A stretch of 32,821 bases of DNA, taken from positions 70,389 through 103,209 of the forward strand of contig DDRS01000041.1 of NCBI GenBank assembly GCA_002343685.1, given 5' to 3'. This document shows, piece after piece, positions 8,455-15,640 of this stretch (positions are counted from its first letter, which is position 1; each line of letters starts with the position of its first letter). Below the pieces are notes generated by a model. It was not told the origin of the DNA and ran no database searches. It was given only the letters and a program-made list of their open reading frames with translations. The translations under genes were made by a program, and so were the position numbers. The stretch comes from Thiobacillus denitrificans (GTDB lineage Bacteria > Pseudomonadota > Gammaproteobacteria > Burkholderiales > Thiobacillaceae).

Positions 8455-8621
8455 CGAGACATCTCCATGGCAATCATGCTTAACCATAGTCCATGGGACG
8501 CGCTTCCCCGGACCGCGAATGAACAGGTTTGCATGGCCGGCATGCGTATGCTTCCGGGAATAGTCGGTCCGCACTGGGATACAATCCGGCACACTTCAAT
8601 CGCTCCTCGCGAAGCATCGAG

Positions 8622-9521
8622 ATGTTACCTCCCGCACTCAAACGTTACGCTTGGCTCTCCATCGCCGCAGCCCTCGCCACCATCCTGCTCAAGGGCTGGG
8701 CCTGGTGGCTGACCGGTTCGGTCGGCCTGCTTTCCGACGCGCTCGAATCCTTCGTCAACCTGGCAGGCGCGATGATGGCGCTCGCCATGCTGTCGCTGGC
8801 TTCCCAGCCTGCCGACGATAATCATGCGCACGGGCACGGCAAGGCGGAGTACTTCTCCAGTGCTTTCGAAGGCCTCCTCATTTTTCTCGCCGCAGTCGGC
8901 ATCGCGTATACCGCCATCGAACGCCTGCTCAATCCGCAACCGCTCGAGGCGGTGGGAGTCGGACTGGGCGTGTCGGTGGCCGCGTCGATCATCAACCTGA
9001 TCACGTCGCGCATCCTGATGGATGTGGGCCACAGGTACAAATCCATCGCCCTGGAGGCTGACGCGCACCACCTGATGACTGACGTCTGGACCTCGGTGGG
9101 CGTCATCGTGGGCGTCGGGCTGGTCTGGGCGAGCGGCTGGCTCTGGCTCGATCCGGTGATCGCGTTGCTGGTGGCGTTGAACATCGTGTGGACCGGATGG
9201 CAGCTGCTGCAGCGCTCCGCCGCCGGCCTGATGGATGTCTCCATCCCGGAGGCGGACATCCGGGCGATCGAGGACATCCTGGATCGCTATCGTCGACAGG
9301 AACTGGAATTCCATGCCTTGCGCACGCGCCAAGCCGGTACCCGCGCCTTCATCTCCTTCCACCTGCTGGTGCCGGGCAGGTGGTCGGTCCAGCAAGGACA
9401 CGACTGGTCGGAACGCATCGAGGCCGACATCCGGCAAGCGATCCCATACGCCCACATCACCACGCATCTGGAACCGAAGGAAGATCCCCTTTCCCTGGCA
9501 GATCAGCATCTCGACCGCTAA
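8622..9521 (+). CDS. Cation diffusion facilitator family metal exporter
   Basis: CDF proteins are dimeric inner-membrane proton/metal antiporters that export divalent metals. The 299-residue protein has about six membrane helices and a His-rich HAHGHGKAEYFSS loop (residues 68-80). A C-terminal cytoplasmic domain follows from about residue 210, with ITTHLEPKED near the end. The transport site normally uses H/DxxxD in helix 2 and HxxxD in helix 5. Helix 5 keeps H150-x3-D154, but helix 2 reads SDALESFVN, so the aligned pair is E42 and N46. That departs from the zinc (HxxxD) and iron/zinc (DxxxD) patterns, so the metal is uncertain. The ATG at 8622 starts at the usual first cytoplasmic segment. 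Confidence 0.92.
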   Translation: MLPPALKRYAWLSIAAALATILLKGWAWWLTGSVGLLSDALESFVNLAGAMMALAMLSLASQPADDNHAHGHGKAEYFSSAFEGLLIFLAAVGIAYTAIERLLNPQPLEAVGVGLGVSVAASIINLITSRILMDVGHRYKSIALEADAHHLMTDVWTSVGVIVGVGLVWASGWLWLDPVIALLVALNIVWTGWQLLQRSAAGLMDVSIPEADIRAIEDILDRYRRQELEFHALRTRQAGTRAFISFHLLVPGRWSVQQGHDWSERIEADIRQAIPYAHITTHLEPKEDPLSLADQHLDR

Positions 9522-9537
9522 GACCGGGCGCGCAAGG

Positions 9538-9572
9538 CATCCGGCAGCAGGGCGCGGATCGATCACCGGATG
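9538..9572. terminator. Possible hairpin between convergent CDF and pirin genes
   Basis: CATCCGG and CCGGATG form a 7-bp inverted repeat around a 21-base loop in the 83-bp convergent gap. There is no T-run on either side, so a factor-independent terminator is doubtful. Confidence 0.22.
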
Positions 9573-9604
9573 GCCGATCCTAATCGTCCTCCCGGTAACG
9601 CAAT

Positions 9605-10462
9605 TCAATGCCCCGTCATCGTCGCCCTGGCCTGCACCAAACGGCCCGCCTGATAGTCTGCAAAGGCCTGTTCGATCTCGACGCGGGTGTTCATGACGAA
9701 GGGTCCGTACTGCACCACCGGTTCGCCGATCGGCCGGCCGGCCACCAAGATGAAGCGCGCGCCCGCGGCGCCTGCCTGGATATCCACCGTGTCGCCCGTA
9801 CCCAGCACCGCCAAGGTATGCGTCGCCAGATCCTCGCCGGCCAGCCGGGCGCTGCCCTCGAAGACATAGACGAAGGCATGATGCGTGTCGCTCAGCGGCA
9901 AGGTAAAACGCGCATCGGCCGCCAGGGTGACGTCGAGGTAGCGGACGTCGGTAGCCGGATCGTCGATGACGCCGCGCGTGCCGTTGAGTTCGCCGGCAAG
10001 CACGCGCGCACGGGCACCGTCCAACGCCACCTCCGGGATGGCCGCCGCGGAGAACTCCTGATAGGCCGGCGCCGACATTTTTTCGCGGGCTGGCAGATTG
10101 ATCCACAACTGGAAGCCGCGCATCAGGCCGTTGGTCTGCTGCGGCATCTCCGAGTGGATGACCCCGCTGGCCGCTTTCATCCATTGCACACCGCCGGCCT
10201 TGAGGTCGCCCCGGTTGCCCATGCTGTCGCGATGCTCCATGTGGCCGTCGAGCATATAGGTGAAGGTGATGAAACCACGATGCGGATGATCCGGAAAACC
10301 GGCAATGTATTCGTCCGGATTGTCGCTGCTGAAATGGTCCAGCATCAGGAAGGGATCCAGGTTCCGTAGCGCGGGCGTGCCGATGCTGCGGTGGACGGTC
10401 ACTCCGGCCCCCTCAGTGACCTCGAAGGCCGGGACGAGCTGACGTATGGGGCGCGGATTCAT
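9605..10462 (-). CDS. Pirin family protein (bicupin)
   Basis: Pirins are bicupin metalloproteins; some bacterial members act as quercetin 2,3-dioxygenases and others bind metabolic enzymes. The 285-residue protein has the four metal ligands of the N-terminal cupin in the expected spacing: His59 and His61 in DHPHRGF, then His103 and Glu105 in VIHSEMP. The C-terminal cupin includes FVYVFEGSARL, and the pirin C-terminal region reads GEPVVQYGPFVMNT. The ligands are intact, so a metal-dependent activity is plausible, but the substrate is unknown. It lies 75 bases downstream of cfa on the same strand. Confidence 0.93.
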   Translation of the reverse strand: MNPRPIRQLVPAFEVTEGAGVTVHRSIGTPALRNLDPFLMLDHFSSDNPDEYIAGFPDHPHRGFITFTYMLDGHMEHRDSMGNRGDLKAGGVQWMKAASGVIHSEMPQQTNGLMRGFQLWINLPAREKMSAPAYQEFSAAAIPEVALDGARARVLAGELNGTRGVIDDPATDVRYLDVTLAADARFTLPLSDTHHAFVYVFEGSARLAGEDLATHTLAVLGTGDTVDIQAGAAGARFILVAGRPIGEPVVQYGPFVMNTRVEIEQAFADYQAGRLVQARATMTGH

Positions 10463-10537
10463 ATTCGTGGCGAGACTCCGGTTGATTGAGCGCTTGATGG
10501 TCCGTGCGGGGGCGATTCATCCGCCCGGGCCAGGCGA

Positions 10538-11749
10538 TCAGGTATCGCGGTAGATGAAATCCCGCGTGAACGGATAGCTCGGCTGCGTACCGTCGACGGC
10601 CTTGCCCGCCAGTACCTGCCACAGCTCCATCCAGCCATGGTCGAAGGCATAAGCCGAACCCGCCATATAAATGCGCCAGATACGGTATTTCTGTTCGCCG
10701 ATCAGCCGGCGGGCCTCATCGGCATGCGCCTCCAGCCGGGTGACCCAGTGCCACAGGGTCTTGCCGTAATGGGGGCGCAGGTTCTCGGCATCGAGGCATT
10801 CGAGGCCGCTGCCTGCCGCTGTGCGCAGCACCTCGGAGGCATGGACCAGTTCGCCGCCCGGGAAGACATAATCCTCGATGAACTCGGAAATGCCGCTGCC
10901 GAGGCCGCTGGCCTCTGGTTCGGACGTGGTGATGCCATGGTTGAGCACCAGCCCGCCCGGCTTCAGCAGCGCATTGATTTTGTCAAAATACGTGCGCAGG
11001 TTGGGACGGCCGACGTGCTCGAACATGCCGACGCTGGCGATCTTGTCGTAGCCGCCATGCTCCGGCACGTCGCGGTAATCCATCCGACGCACCTCGACCC
11101 GCCCGGTCAGGCCGCGTTCTGCGATCTGTTCGCTGACATACGCATGCTGGTCATCCGACAGGGTAATGCCGACCGCACGCACGCCATAGTGCTCCGCGGC
11201 ATGCAGGATCAGACCGCCCCAGCCGCAGCCGATGTCGAGGAACTGCTCGTCGGGCTGGAGATCGAGCTTGCGGCAGATGTGGTCGAGCTTGGCCTCCTGT
11301 GCCGCATCCAGGCTCATGTCCGGGGTCTTGAAATAGGCGCAGGAGTACACCCGGCGCGTATCCAGCCAAAGCCCGTAAAAATCGTTGGACACGTCGTAGT
11401 GGTACTGGATGTTCCTGCGGTCCTTGCTGCGCGTGTGGCGCCACCACTTCCAGCTGTCCGATCCGGTTTTCGGTGAACAGTCGCCCGCGTTGCACAGGCG
11501 GTCGCCGAGCGCGAGGATGTCACGGACATCGCCCTCCAGGTCGAGGTTGCCCTCGACATAGGCCCGCGCCAGCGAACCCAGACTGGGGTCGGCCATGGCC
11601 TTGAGACTGGCGGCCTGGTGCAACTTCACCCGCACCGCCGCATCGGCAGCGGCACCGACTCGTTCGCCATTCCACAACTCGACAACGAACGGCAGGCCGG
11701 ATGCCTCCACCCGCCGTCGCACCTGATGAACCAGCAATTGATCCAGCAT
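10538..11749 (-). CDS. cfa: Cyclopropane-fatty-acyl-phospholipid synthase
   Basis: Cfa transfers a methylene group from S-adenosylmethionine to unsaturated acyl chains of membrane phospholipids, often under stationary-phase or acid stress. The 403-residue protein has the substrate-binding region with IQYHYDVSNDFYGLWLD, the SAM motif FLDIGCGWGGLILHA (about residues 166-180), the family motif VGMFEHVG and the C-terminal region EQKYRIWRIYMAGSAYAF. I chose the ATG at 11749, four bases after a strong AGGAGG, over a GTG one codon upstream that overlaps that ribosome site. Length and motifs are typical. Confidence 0.95.
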   Translation of the reverse strand: MLDQLLVHQVRRRVEASGLPFVVELWNGERVGAAADAAVRVKLHQAASLKAMADPSLGSLARAYVEGNLDLEGDVRDILALGDRLCNAGDCSPKTGSDSWKWWRHTRSKDRRNIQYHYDVSNDFYGLWLDTRRVYSCAYFKTPDMSLDAAQEAKLDHICRKLDLQPDEQFLDIGCGWGGLILHAAEHYGVRAVGITLSDDQHAYVSEQIAERGLTGRVEVRRMDYRDVPEHGGYDKIASVGMFEHVGRPNLRTYFDKINALLKPGGLVLNHGITTSEPEASGLGSGISEFIEDYVFPGGELVHASEVLRTAAGSGLECLDAENLRPHYGKTLWHWVTRLEAHADEARRLIGEQKYRIWRIYMAGSAYAFDHGWMELWQVLAGKAVDGTQPSYPFTRDFIYRDT

Positions 11750-11809
11750 CACACCTCCTCAAAGGATGGCGGCGCGTTGTCGTAATTGTTTTCCCGCCTG
11801 ACTATGAAT

Positions 11810-12394
11810 CTAGGACAAATCGACCGCCAATGCAGCCCGAGTGTTGTCTGCCAGCGTCATGGATTCCACGCGGTAGGCGTCGAGATCGATGCCCATGCGT
11901 ATGGGCGCCGCCGATTTGGCGGCCGCAATCGACGTGGGGTCGAGCTCGAAGCGCAGGAAATGGACCGACGAGGTCTTTTCCTCGTTTTCGCGCTCCAGAT
12001 CCTCGTCGGCGATGGCGTACACGCGCGGCTGGTCGGCCACCTGTACCCAGACGCGGTCCTCGATGCCCTTGAGCTTCGCCAGCGCGATCTTGCGCTCGTC
12101 CGGGTCGGAGTACTGGATCATCATGGTGGCCTTCCAGTTGGTACCGTCCGGAACCAAGGGGTTGTAGGCGTCGAGTTCGTCCTGGATACCGGCTTCCTCG
12201 AAGGTGCGCTCGGCCCGCAGCATTTCCTGGATCTGATAGCGCATGGTCTTCTCGTCCTCGAAAATCAGCGTGACGTGGTCGCCCAACTCGACCATGCGGT
12301 TCTTCTTGTGCGCCATGATCTCGGCGCGCATCGCGGGGCGGACCTTGGCGTAGCCTTCCAGGGTCAGCAGGCTCTCACGGGTAATCAGCGGCAT
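11810..12394 (-). CDS. DUF3501 family protein
   Basis: This 194-residue soluble protein belongs to the DUF3501 family, whose function is unknown. Typical stretches are MPLITRESLLTLEGYAKVRP at the start, EIMAHKKNRMVELGDHVTLIFEDEKTMRYQIQEMLRAE in the first half and FLRFELDPTSIAAAKS later. It has no cysteines, signal peptide or membrane segment. It lies 24 bases after the Fe-S/CCG gene and has a strong ribosome site (AGGAGA), so the two are co-expressed. From context it may be a partner or assembly factor for that Fe-S protein; this is inference only. Confidence 0.88.
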   Translation of the reverse strand: MPLITRESLLTLEGYAKVRPAMRAEIMAHKKNRMVELGDHVTLIFEDEKTMRYQIQEMLRAERTFEEAGIQDELDAYNPLVPDGTNWKATMMIQYSDPDERKIALAKLKGIEDRVWVQVADQPRVYAIADEDLERENEEKTSSVHFLRFELDPTSIAAAKSAAPIRMGIDLDAYRVESMTLADNTRAALAVDLS

Positions 12395-12418
12395 GTCTTT
12401 CTCCTTGCAAACAACAGT

Positions 12419-13747
12419 TCATTCCAGACCATAGGCAATGCGCAGCAGCGTAATCGGATGCTGTTTCTGCGCCGTGGATTCGCCCATGCCCTGCAGGATG
12501 TGACGCGCGGCAATCGCGCAGTCGGAACTCACGTAATCGGGCTGCGGTTCGGCCATCTGCCGGAACACCGGCTTGCCGATCTTCATCGACTTGTCGAAGT
12601 ATTCGCTCTTCACGCCCCAGGTGCCGTCGTGGCCTGAACAGCGCTCGACCATCGTCACCTTGGCGCCGGCCAGCTGCAGGGCATCGCGCGTCTTGTTGCC
12701 GATGTTCTGCACGCGCTGGTGGCACGGCACATGATAGGCCACCTTGCCGAGCGGGTCCTTGAAATCGGTCTTCAGCAGGCCGTCGACGTTGCGCGCCATC
12801 AGGTACTCGAACGGATCCCACATCGCTTCCTTCACCGCCTGTACGTCGGCATCGTGCGGGAACATCAGCGGCAGTTCCTGCTTGTACATCAGCGTGCACG
12901 AGGGCACCGCGGTCAGGATCGCGTAGCCTTCGCGGGCCAGTTTCGCCAGATGCGGAATGTTCGTTTCCTTGAGTTTTTCGACGGCATCGAGATCGCCCAG
13001 TTCCAGCTTGGGCATGCCGCAGCAGGCCTCCTTGTCGACGAGCACGGCGGGGATTTCGTTGTGCGCCAGGAGTTTCAGCAGGTCGTGACCGATACCGGGC
13101 TCGTTGTAGTTGACGTAGCAGGTCGCGTAGATCGCCACCTTACCCGGGGTGCGCTCGCCGGCCTTCACGGCGAAATCGCTGCGCGGTTTCGCGGTGGAAC
13201 GGAATTTCGCGCTGTCGTATTCGGGCAGGACACGGTCGGGGTGGATGTGCAGCACGCTGTCGACCAGCTTGCGGATCGGCTTGTTCTTCAGGCTGGCATT
13301 CACTGCCTGGACCACCACCGGAATCGAGGCGAGCTTGCCCATCGCGTCGGTACTGGACAGGAGCTTGTCGCGGAACGTCGCGCCGCCCTTCCTGAACTTG
13401 ATCGCCTTGGCGCGCAGCATGGTATGCGGGAAATCGAGGTTCCACGGATGCGGCGGCACATAGGGACACTTGGTCATGTAGCAGAGGTCGCACAGGTAGC
13501 ACTCGTCGACCACTTTCCAGTAGTCGGCCTTGGCGACACCGTCCACCTCCATCGTCGAGGATTCGTCCACCAGATCGAACAGTGTGGGGAAAGCGGTGCA
13601 TAGCGACACGCAGCGACGGCAGCCATGGCAGATGTCGAAAATCCGTTCAAGCTCGTGGTTGAGCTTCTCTTCGTTGAAGAAATCCGGGTTTTTCCAGTCG
13701 AGCGGATGACGGGTGGGGGCTTCGAGGTTGCCTTCGCGTGTGCTCAT
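12419..13747 (-). CDS. Heterodisulfide-reductase-like Fe-S protein with CCG domains (GlpC/HdrB-like)
   Basis: This is a predicted cytoplasmic electron-transfer or redox enzyme subunit. The N-terminal ferredoxin domain has two complete 4Fe-4S motifs, Cys40-43-46-50 followed later by Cys83-86-89-94. The C-terminal half has two CCG-type repeats, as in GlpC, HdrB and LutA: ATCYVNYNEPGIG with EACCGMPKLELGD, then HVPCHQRVQNIG with ERCSGHDGTWG, where the second cysteine of the pair is Ser. The length is 442 residues. There is no flavin domain in the protein, so it needs another electron partner. The ATG at 13747 has GGAG six bases upstream. It lies between rubrerythrin and the DUF3501 gene. Its promoter has its own operator-like site. 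Confidence 0.88.
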   Translation of the reverse strand: MSTREGNLEAPTRHPLDWKNPDFFNEEKLNHELERIFDICHGCRRCVSLCTAFPTLFDLVDESSTMEVDGVAKADYWKVVDECYLCDLCYMTKCPYVPPHPWNLDFPHTMLRAKAIKFRKGGATFRDKLLSSTDAMGKLASIPVVVQAVNASLKNKPIRKLVDSVLHIHPDRVLPEYDSAKFRSTAKPRSDFAVKAGERTPGKVAIYATCYVNYNEPGIGHDLLKLLAHNEIPAVLVDKEACCGMPKLELGDLDAVEKLKETNIPHLAKLAREGYAILTAVPSCTLMYKQELPLMFPHDADVQAVKEAMWDPFEYLMARNVDGLLKTDFKDPLGKVAYHVPCHQRVQNIGNKTRDALQLAGAKVTMVERCSGHDGTWGVKSEYFDKSMKIGKPVFRQMAEPQPDYVSSDCAIAARHILQGMGESTAQKQHPITLLRIAYGLE

Positions 13748-13759
13748 GCGAACTCCAGT

Positions 13760-13774
13760 TTAGACTTGGTATAA
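13760..13774. promoter_or_regulatory. Operator-like site before the Fe-S/CCG gene
   Basis: TTAGACTTGGTATAA keeps the exact half-site TTAGACT found in the perfect palindrome at 14371-14385; the other half is degenerate. It lies 12 bases upstream of the start codon, overlapping or just downstream of the most likely -10 sequences (TATACC or TATAGT on the minus strand). That position suits repression. Confidence 0.5.
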
Positions 13775-13789
13775 ATTCAACTATAGATT

Positions 13790-13820
13790 CAAAAAAAAGC
13801 GGGCCGAACCCGACCCGCTT
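13790..13820 (-). terminator. Rho-independent terminator of the rubrerythrin gene
   Basis: On the minus strand AAGCGGG and CCCGCTT form a 7-bp stem around a 10-base loop, followed by an uninterrupted run of T (complement of 13791-13798). It begins 15 bases after the rubrerythrin stop. Some read-through into the Fe-S gene may still occur, but that gene has its own promoter region. Confidence 0.85.
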
Positions 13821-13835
13821 CTTGCCTGGGCGAAA

Positions 13836-14255
13836 TTAGGCGCCCAGGGTGTCCAGCGTCTTCTGGAACTTGTTGGCGTGCGAGCGCTCGGCCTTGGCCA
13901 GAGTCTCGAACCAGTCGGCGATTTCGTCGAAGCCTTCCGAACGCGCATCCTTGGCCATGCCGGGATACATGTCGGTATATTCGTGGGTTTCGCCGGCAAT
14001 CGCGGTCTTCAGGTTGTCGGCGGTGGGGCCGAACGCCATGCCGGTAGCGGGGTCGCCGCACTTCTCCAGATATTCCAGGTGGCCGTGCGCATGGCCGGTT
14101 TCGCCTTCTGCGGTGGAACGGAACACGGCAGCGACGTCGTTGTAGCCTTCCACGTCAGCCTTGGCTGCAAAGTAGAGGTAACGGCGGTTGGCCTGCGATT
14201 CGCCGGCGAAGGCGGCTTTCAGATGTTCTTCGGTTTTCGAGCCTTTGAGTTGCAT
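13836..14255 (-). CDS. Rubrerythrin, short form without rubredoxin domain
   Basis: Rubrerythrins are di-iron proteins that reduce hydrogen peroxide to water in the cytoplasm. This 139-residue protein is the four-helix ferritin-like domain only. The iron ligands are visible in AFAGESQANRRY, STAEGETGHAHGHLEYL, AIAGETHEYTDMYP and KAERSHANKF (two ExxH-type motifs). The C-terminal CxxC rubredoxin domain of classical rubrerythrin is absent, as in sulerythrin-type proteins, so electrons must come from a separate donor. The ATG at 14255 has AAGGAGA upstream. A terminator follows. A palindrome lies 116 bases upstream, in the region shared with divergent msrB. Confidence 0.93.
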   Translation of the reverse strand: MQLKGSKTEEHLKAAFAGESQANRRYLYFAAKADVEGYNDVAAVFRSTAEGETGHAHGHLEYLEKCGDPATGMAFGPTADNLKTAIAGETHEYTDMYPGMAKDARSEGFDEIADWFETLAKAERSHANKFQKTLDTLGA

Positions 14256-14302
14256 AACCTGATCTCCTTGATTTACATAGACATGCTTTGCAGCATTGAA
14301 AT

Positions 14303-14362
14303 TTTCACCCGGCAGCAACGCGCTCCGCCTCGTATTTATAGCAGGCCCGCCGCAGGGTGAAA
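14303..14362. repeat. 8-bp inverted repeat bracketing the rubrerythrin promoter
   Basis: TTTCACCC (14303-14310) and GGGTGAAA (14355-14362) are perfect inverted copies 44 bases apart. One arm coincides with the likely -35 of the rubrerythrin promoter and the other lies in the early transcribed region. This may be a second regulator-binding pair or chance. Confidence 0.3.
14335..14340 (-). promoter_or_regulatory. Probable -10 element of the rubrerythrin gene
   Basis: TATAAA on the minus strand lies 79 bases before the start codon. The best -35 (TTTCAC, 16-base spacer) is poor, which fits a promoter that needs an activator. The leader can fold ATGCT-TTGC-AGCAT close to the ribosome site. Confidence 0.4.
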
Positions 14363-14370
14363 TCCGGTTT

Positions 14371-14385
14371 TTAGACTAAGTCTAA
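14371..14385. promoter_or_regulatory. Perfect 7-1-7 palindromic operator between rubrerythrin and msrB
   Basis: TTAGACTAAGTCTAA is a perfect 7-bp inverted repeat around one base. It lies 75 bases before msrB and 116 before the rubrerythrin start. The 7-1-7 geometry resembles PerR/Fur boxes, while TAG-N7-CTA also resembles an OxyR half-pair. A related site lies before the Fe-S gene at 13760-13774. The regulator is not identified. Confidence 0.6.
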
Positions 14386-14460
14386 TACCTGAACGAAGAT
14401 TAAACCCGCTGCGATGACGCTGTCAACCTCGTATACACTCTTTGTCTGACGGAGAAGACC

Positions 14461-14862
14461 ATGAGCTTTGATAAAACCAAAACCGACGCCGAATGGCGCG
14501 CCGAACTGAGCCCCGAGCAGTACCGCATCCTGCGCGAACACGGGACCGAACGGGCGTTTACCGGCCAATACTGGGACCATCACGAGAATGGCGAATACCG
14601 CTGCGCCGCCTGTGGCGAACCGCTGTTTTCGTCGTCGACCAAGTTCGACTCGGGCACCGGCTGGCCAAGTTTTTATGCGCCCCTGAACACCGACGCGGTG
14701 GCCGAAAAAACCGACACCAGCTACGGCATGGTACGTGCCGAGGCGCTGTGCCGTCGCTGCGGTTCGCATCTGGGGCACGTTTTCCCCGACGGGCCCGCCC
14801 CCACCGGCATGCGCTACTGCATCAACTCGGCGTCGCTGACGTTCCAGAAAAAACAGGATTGA
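14461..14862 (+). CDS. msrB: Peptide-methionine (R)-S-oxide reductase
   Basis: MsrB repairs oxidised methionine (R epimer) in proteins. The 133-residue protein has the structural zinc cysteines C48/C51 (CAAC) and C97/C100 (CRRC), the substrate motif GTGWPSFY and the catalytic Cys120 in RYCINSASL. Many MsrBs have a resolving cysteine in SGCGWPSF; here that position is Thr (SGTGWPSF), and I see no other obvious candidate, so recycling may use a glutaredoxin-like or direct donor. The start has GGAGAA upstream. The gene shares its upstream region and palindrome with rubrerythrin and is followed three bases later by a flavin reductase. Confidence 0.96.
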   Translation: MSFDKTKTDAEWRAELSPEQYRILREHGTERAFTGQYWDHHENGEYRCAACGEPLFSSSTKFDSGTGWPSFYAPLNTDAVAEKTDTSYGMVRAEALCRRCGSHLGHVFPDGPAPTGMRYCINSASLTFQKKQD

Positions 14863-14865
14863 ACC

Positions 14866-15570
14866 TTGCATATTTTTGACGCCCGGATTGCGGCGATCAC
14901 GCCCGCCACGCCCAGCATCCATACCCTGCGGCTGGCCATTCCCGATGCGGGCTTCCGGTTTCTGCCGGGACAATGGGTGGATCTCAGCATCGATATCGAC
15001 GGCGCGACGCACACCTCCGGATATTCCATCACCACCTCGCCCATCCATCAGGGCGCGATCGAACTGGCGATCAAGGCCAGCACACGGCATCCGGTGGCGC
15101 GCTGGGTACACGAATGCGCCCGAGTCGGCGACTGCGTGCGCGTAAGCCAAGGCCAGGGGCCGTTCGTCTACCTGCCTGAAATGAGCGACAACGTGGTGCT
15201 GATCGGCGGCGGGGTCGGCGTCACACCGCTGCTGTCCATCTTCCGCCATGTACGCGACGCAGTCCTGCCGACCTGTGCGCATCTGGTCTACAGCGTGTCG
15301 GACAGCCGCGAAATCCTGTTCCGCGACGAACTCGAGGCCACGGCCCGCACGCATGACAATCTGCACGTGAGCATCACCGTGACCCAGCCCGACCCGCACT
15401 GGAGCGGCCTCACCGGCCGCATCGACCCGGTCAAGCTGCATGCGCTCGAAGTGCCGGATGACACGCTGTACTACTTATGCGGCCCCAAGGGCATGGTCGA
15501 GGACATGAGCACCCTGCTGCACGATCTGGGCGTGCCGATGAACCGCATCATCTTCGAGAAGTGGTGGTAG
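14866..15570 (+). CDS. FAD/NAD(P)-binding oxidoreductase of the ferredoxin reductase type (OXNAD1-like)
   Basis: This is a single-chain flavin reductase. The FAD domain has SGYSITTSP (the RxYS-type flavin motif) and AIKASTRHPVARWVHE. The NAD(P) domain has VLIGGGVGVTPLLSIFRHV (about residues 110-128) and LYYLCGPKGMVEDM, ending in the typical IIFEKWW. It has no 2Fe-2S domain. The 234-residue form resembles the OXNAD1 group. The start is a TTG at 14866, supported by AGGA seven bases upstream; there is no nearby ATG in frame. It follows msrB with three bases between, so co-expression is nearly certain and it may supply electrons to a methionine-repair or peroxide-reducing partner. The physiological acceptor is unknown. 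Confidence 0.88.
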   Translation: MHIFDARIAAITPATPSIHTLRLAIPDAGFRFLPGQWVDLSIDIDGATHTSGYSITTSPIHQGAIELAIKASTRHPVARWVHECARVGDCVRVSQGQGPFVYLPEMSDNVVLIGGGVGVTPLLSIFRHVRDAVLPTCAHLVYSVSDSREILFRDELEATARTHDNLHVSITVTQPDPHWSGLTGRIDPVKLHALEVPDDTLYYLCGPKGMVEDMSTLLHDLGVPMNRIIFEKWW

Positions 15571-15640
15571 GCCGATTCGACCATTAAACCCCTCCCCTGT
15601 TCTGTGTATGTTTATCATTTGATCCGACCGGAGAATTCCC

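Noticed and set aside
8531..8545. Near-palindrome GCATGGCCGGCATGC as an operator before the CDF gene
   Set aside because: The symmetry is broken in the arms, the motif is built from common GC-rich words, and no promoter is placed convincingly around it.
14371..14385. FNR/Anr or NnrR site
   Set aside because: The palindrome is TTAGACT-A-AGTCTAA, which lacks the TTGAT-N4-ATCAA or TTGAC-type halves and has the wrong spacing.
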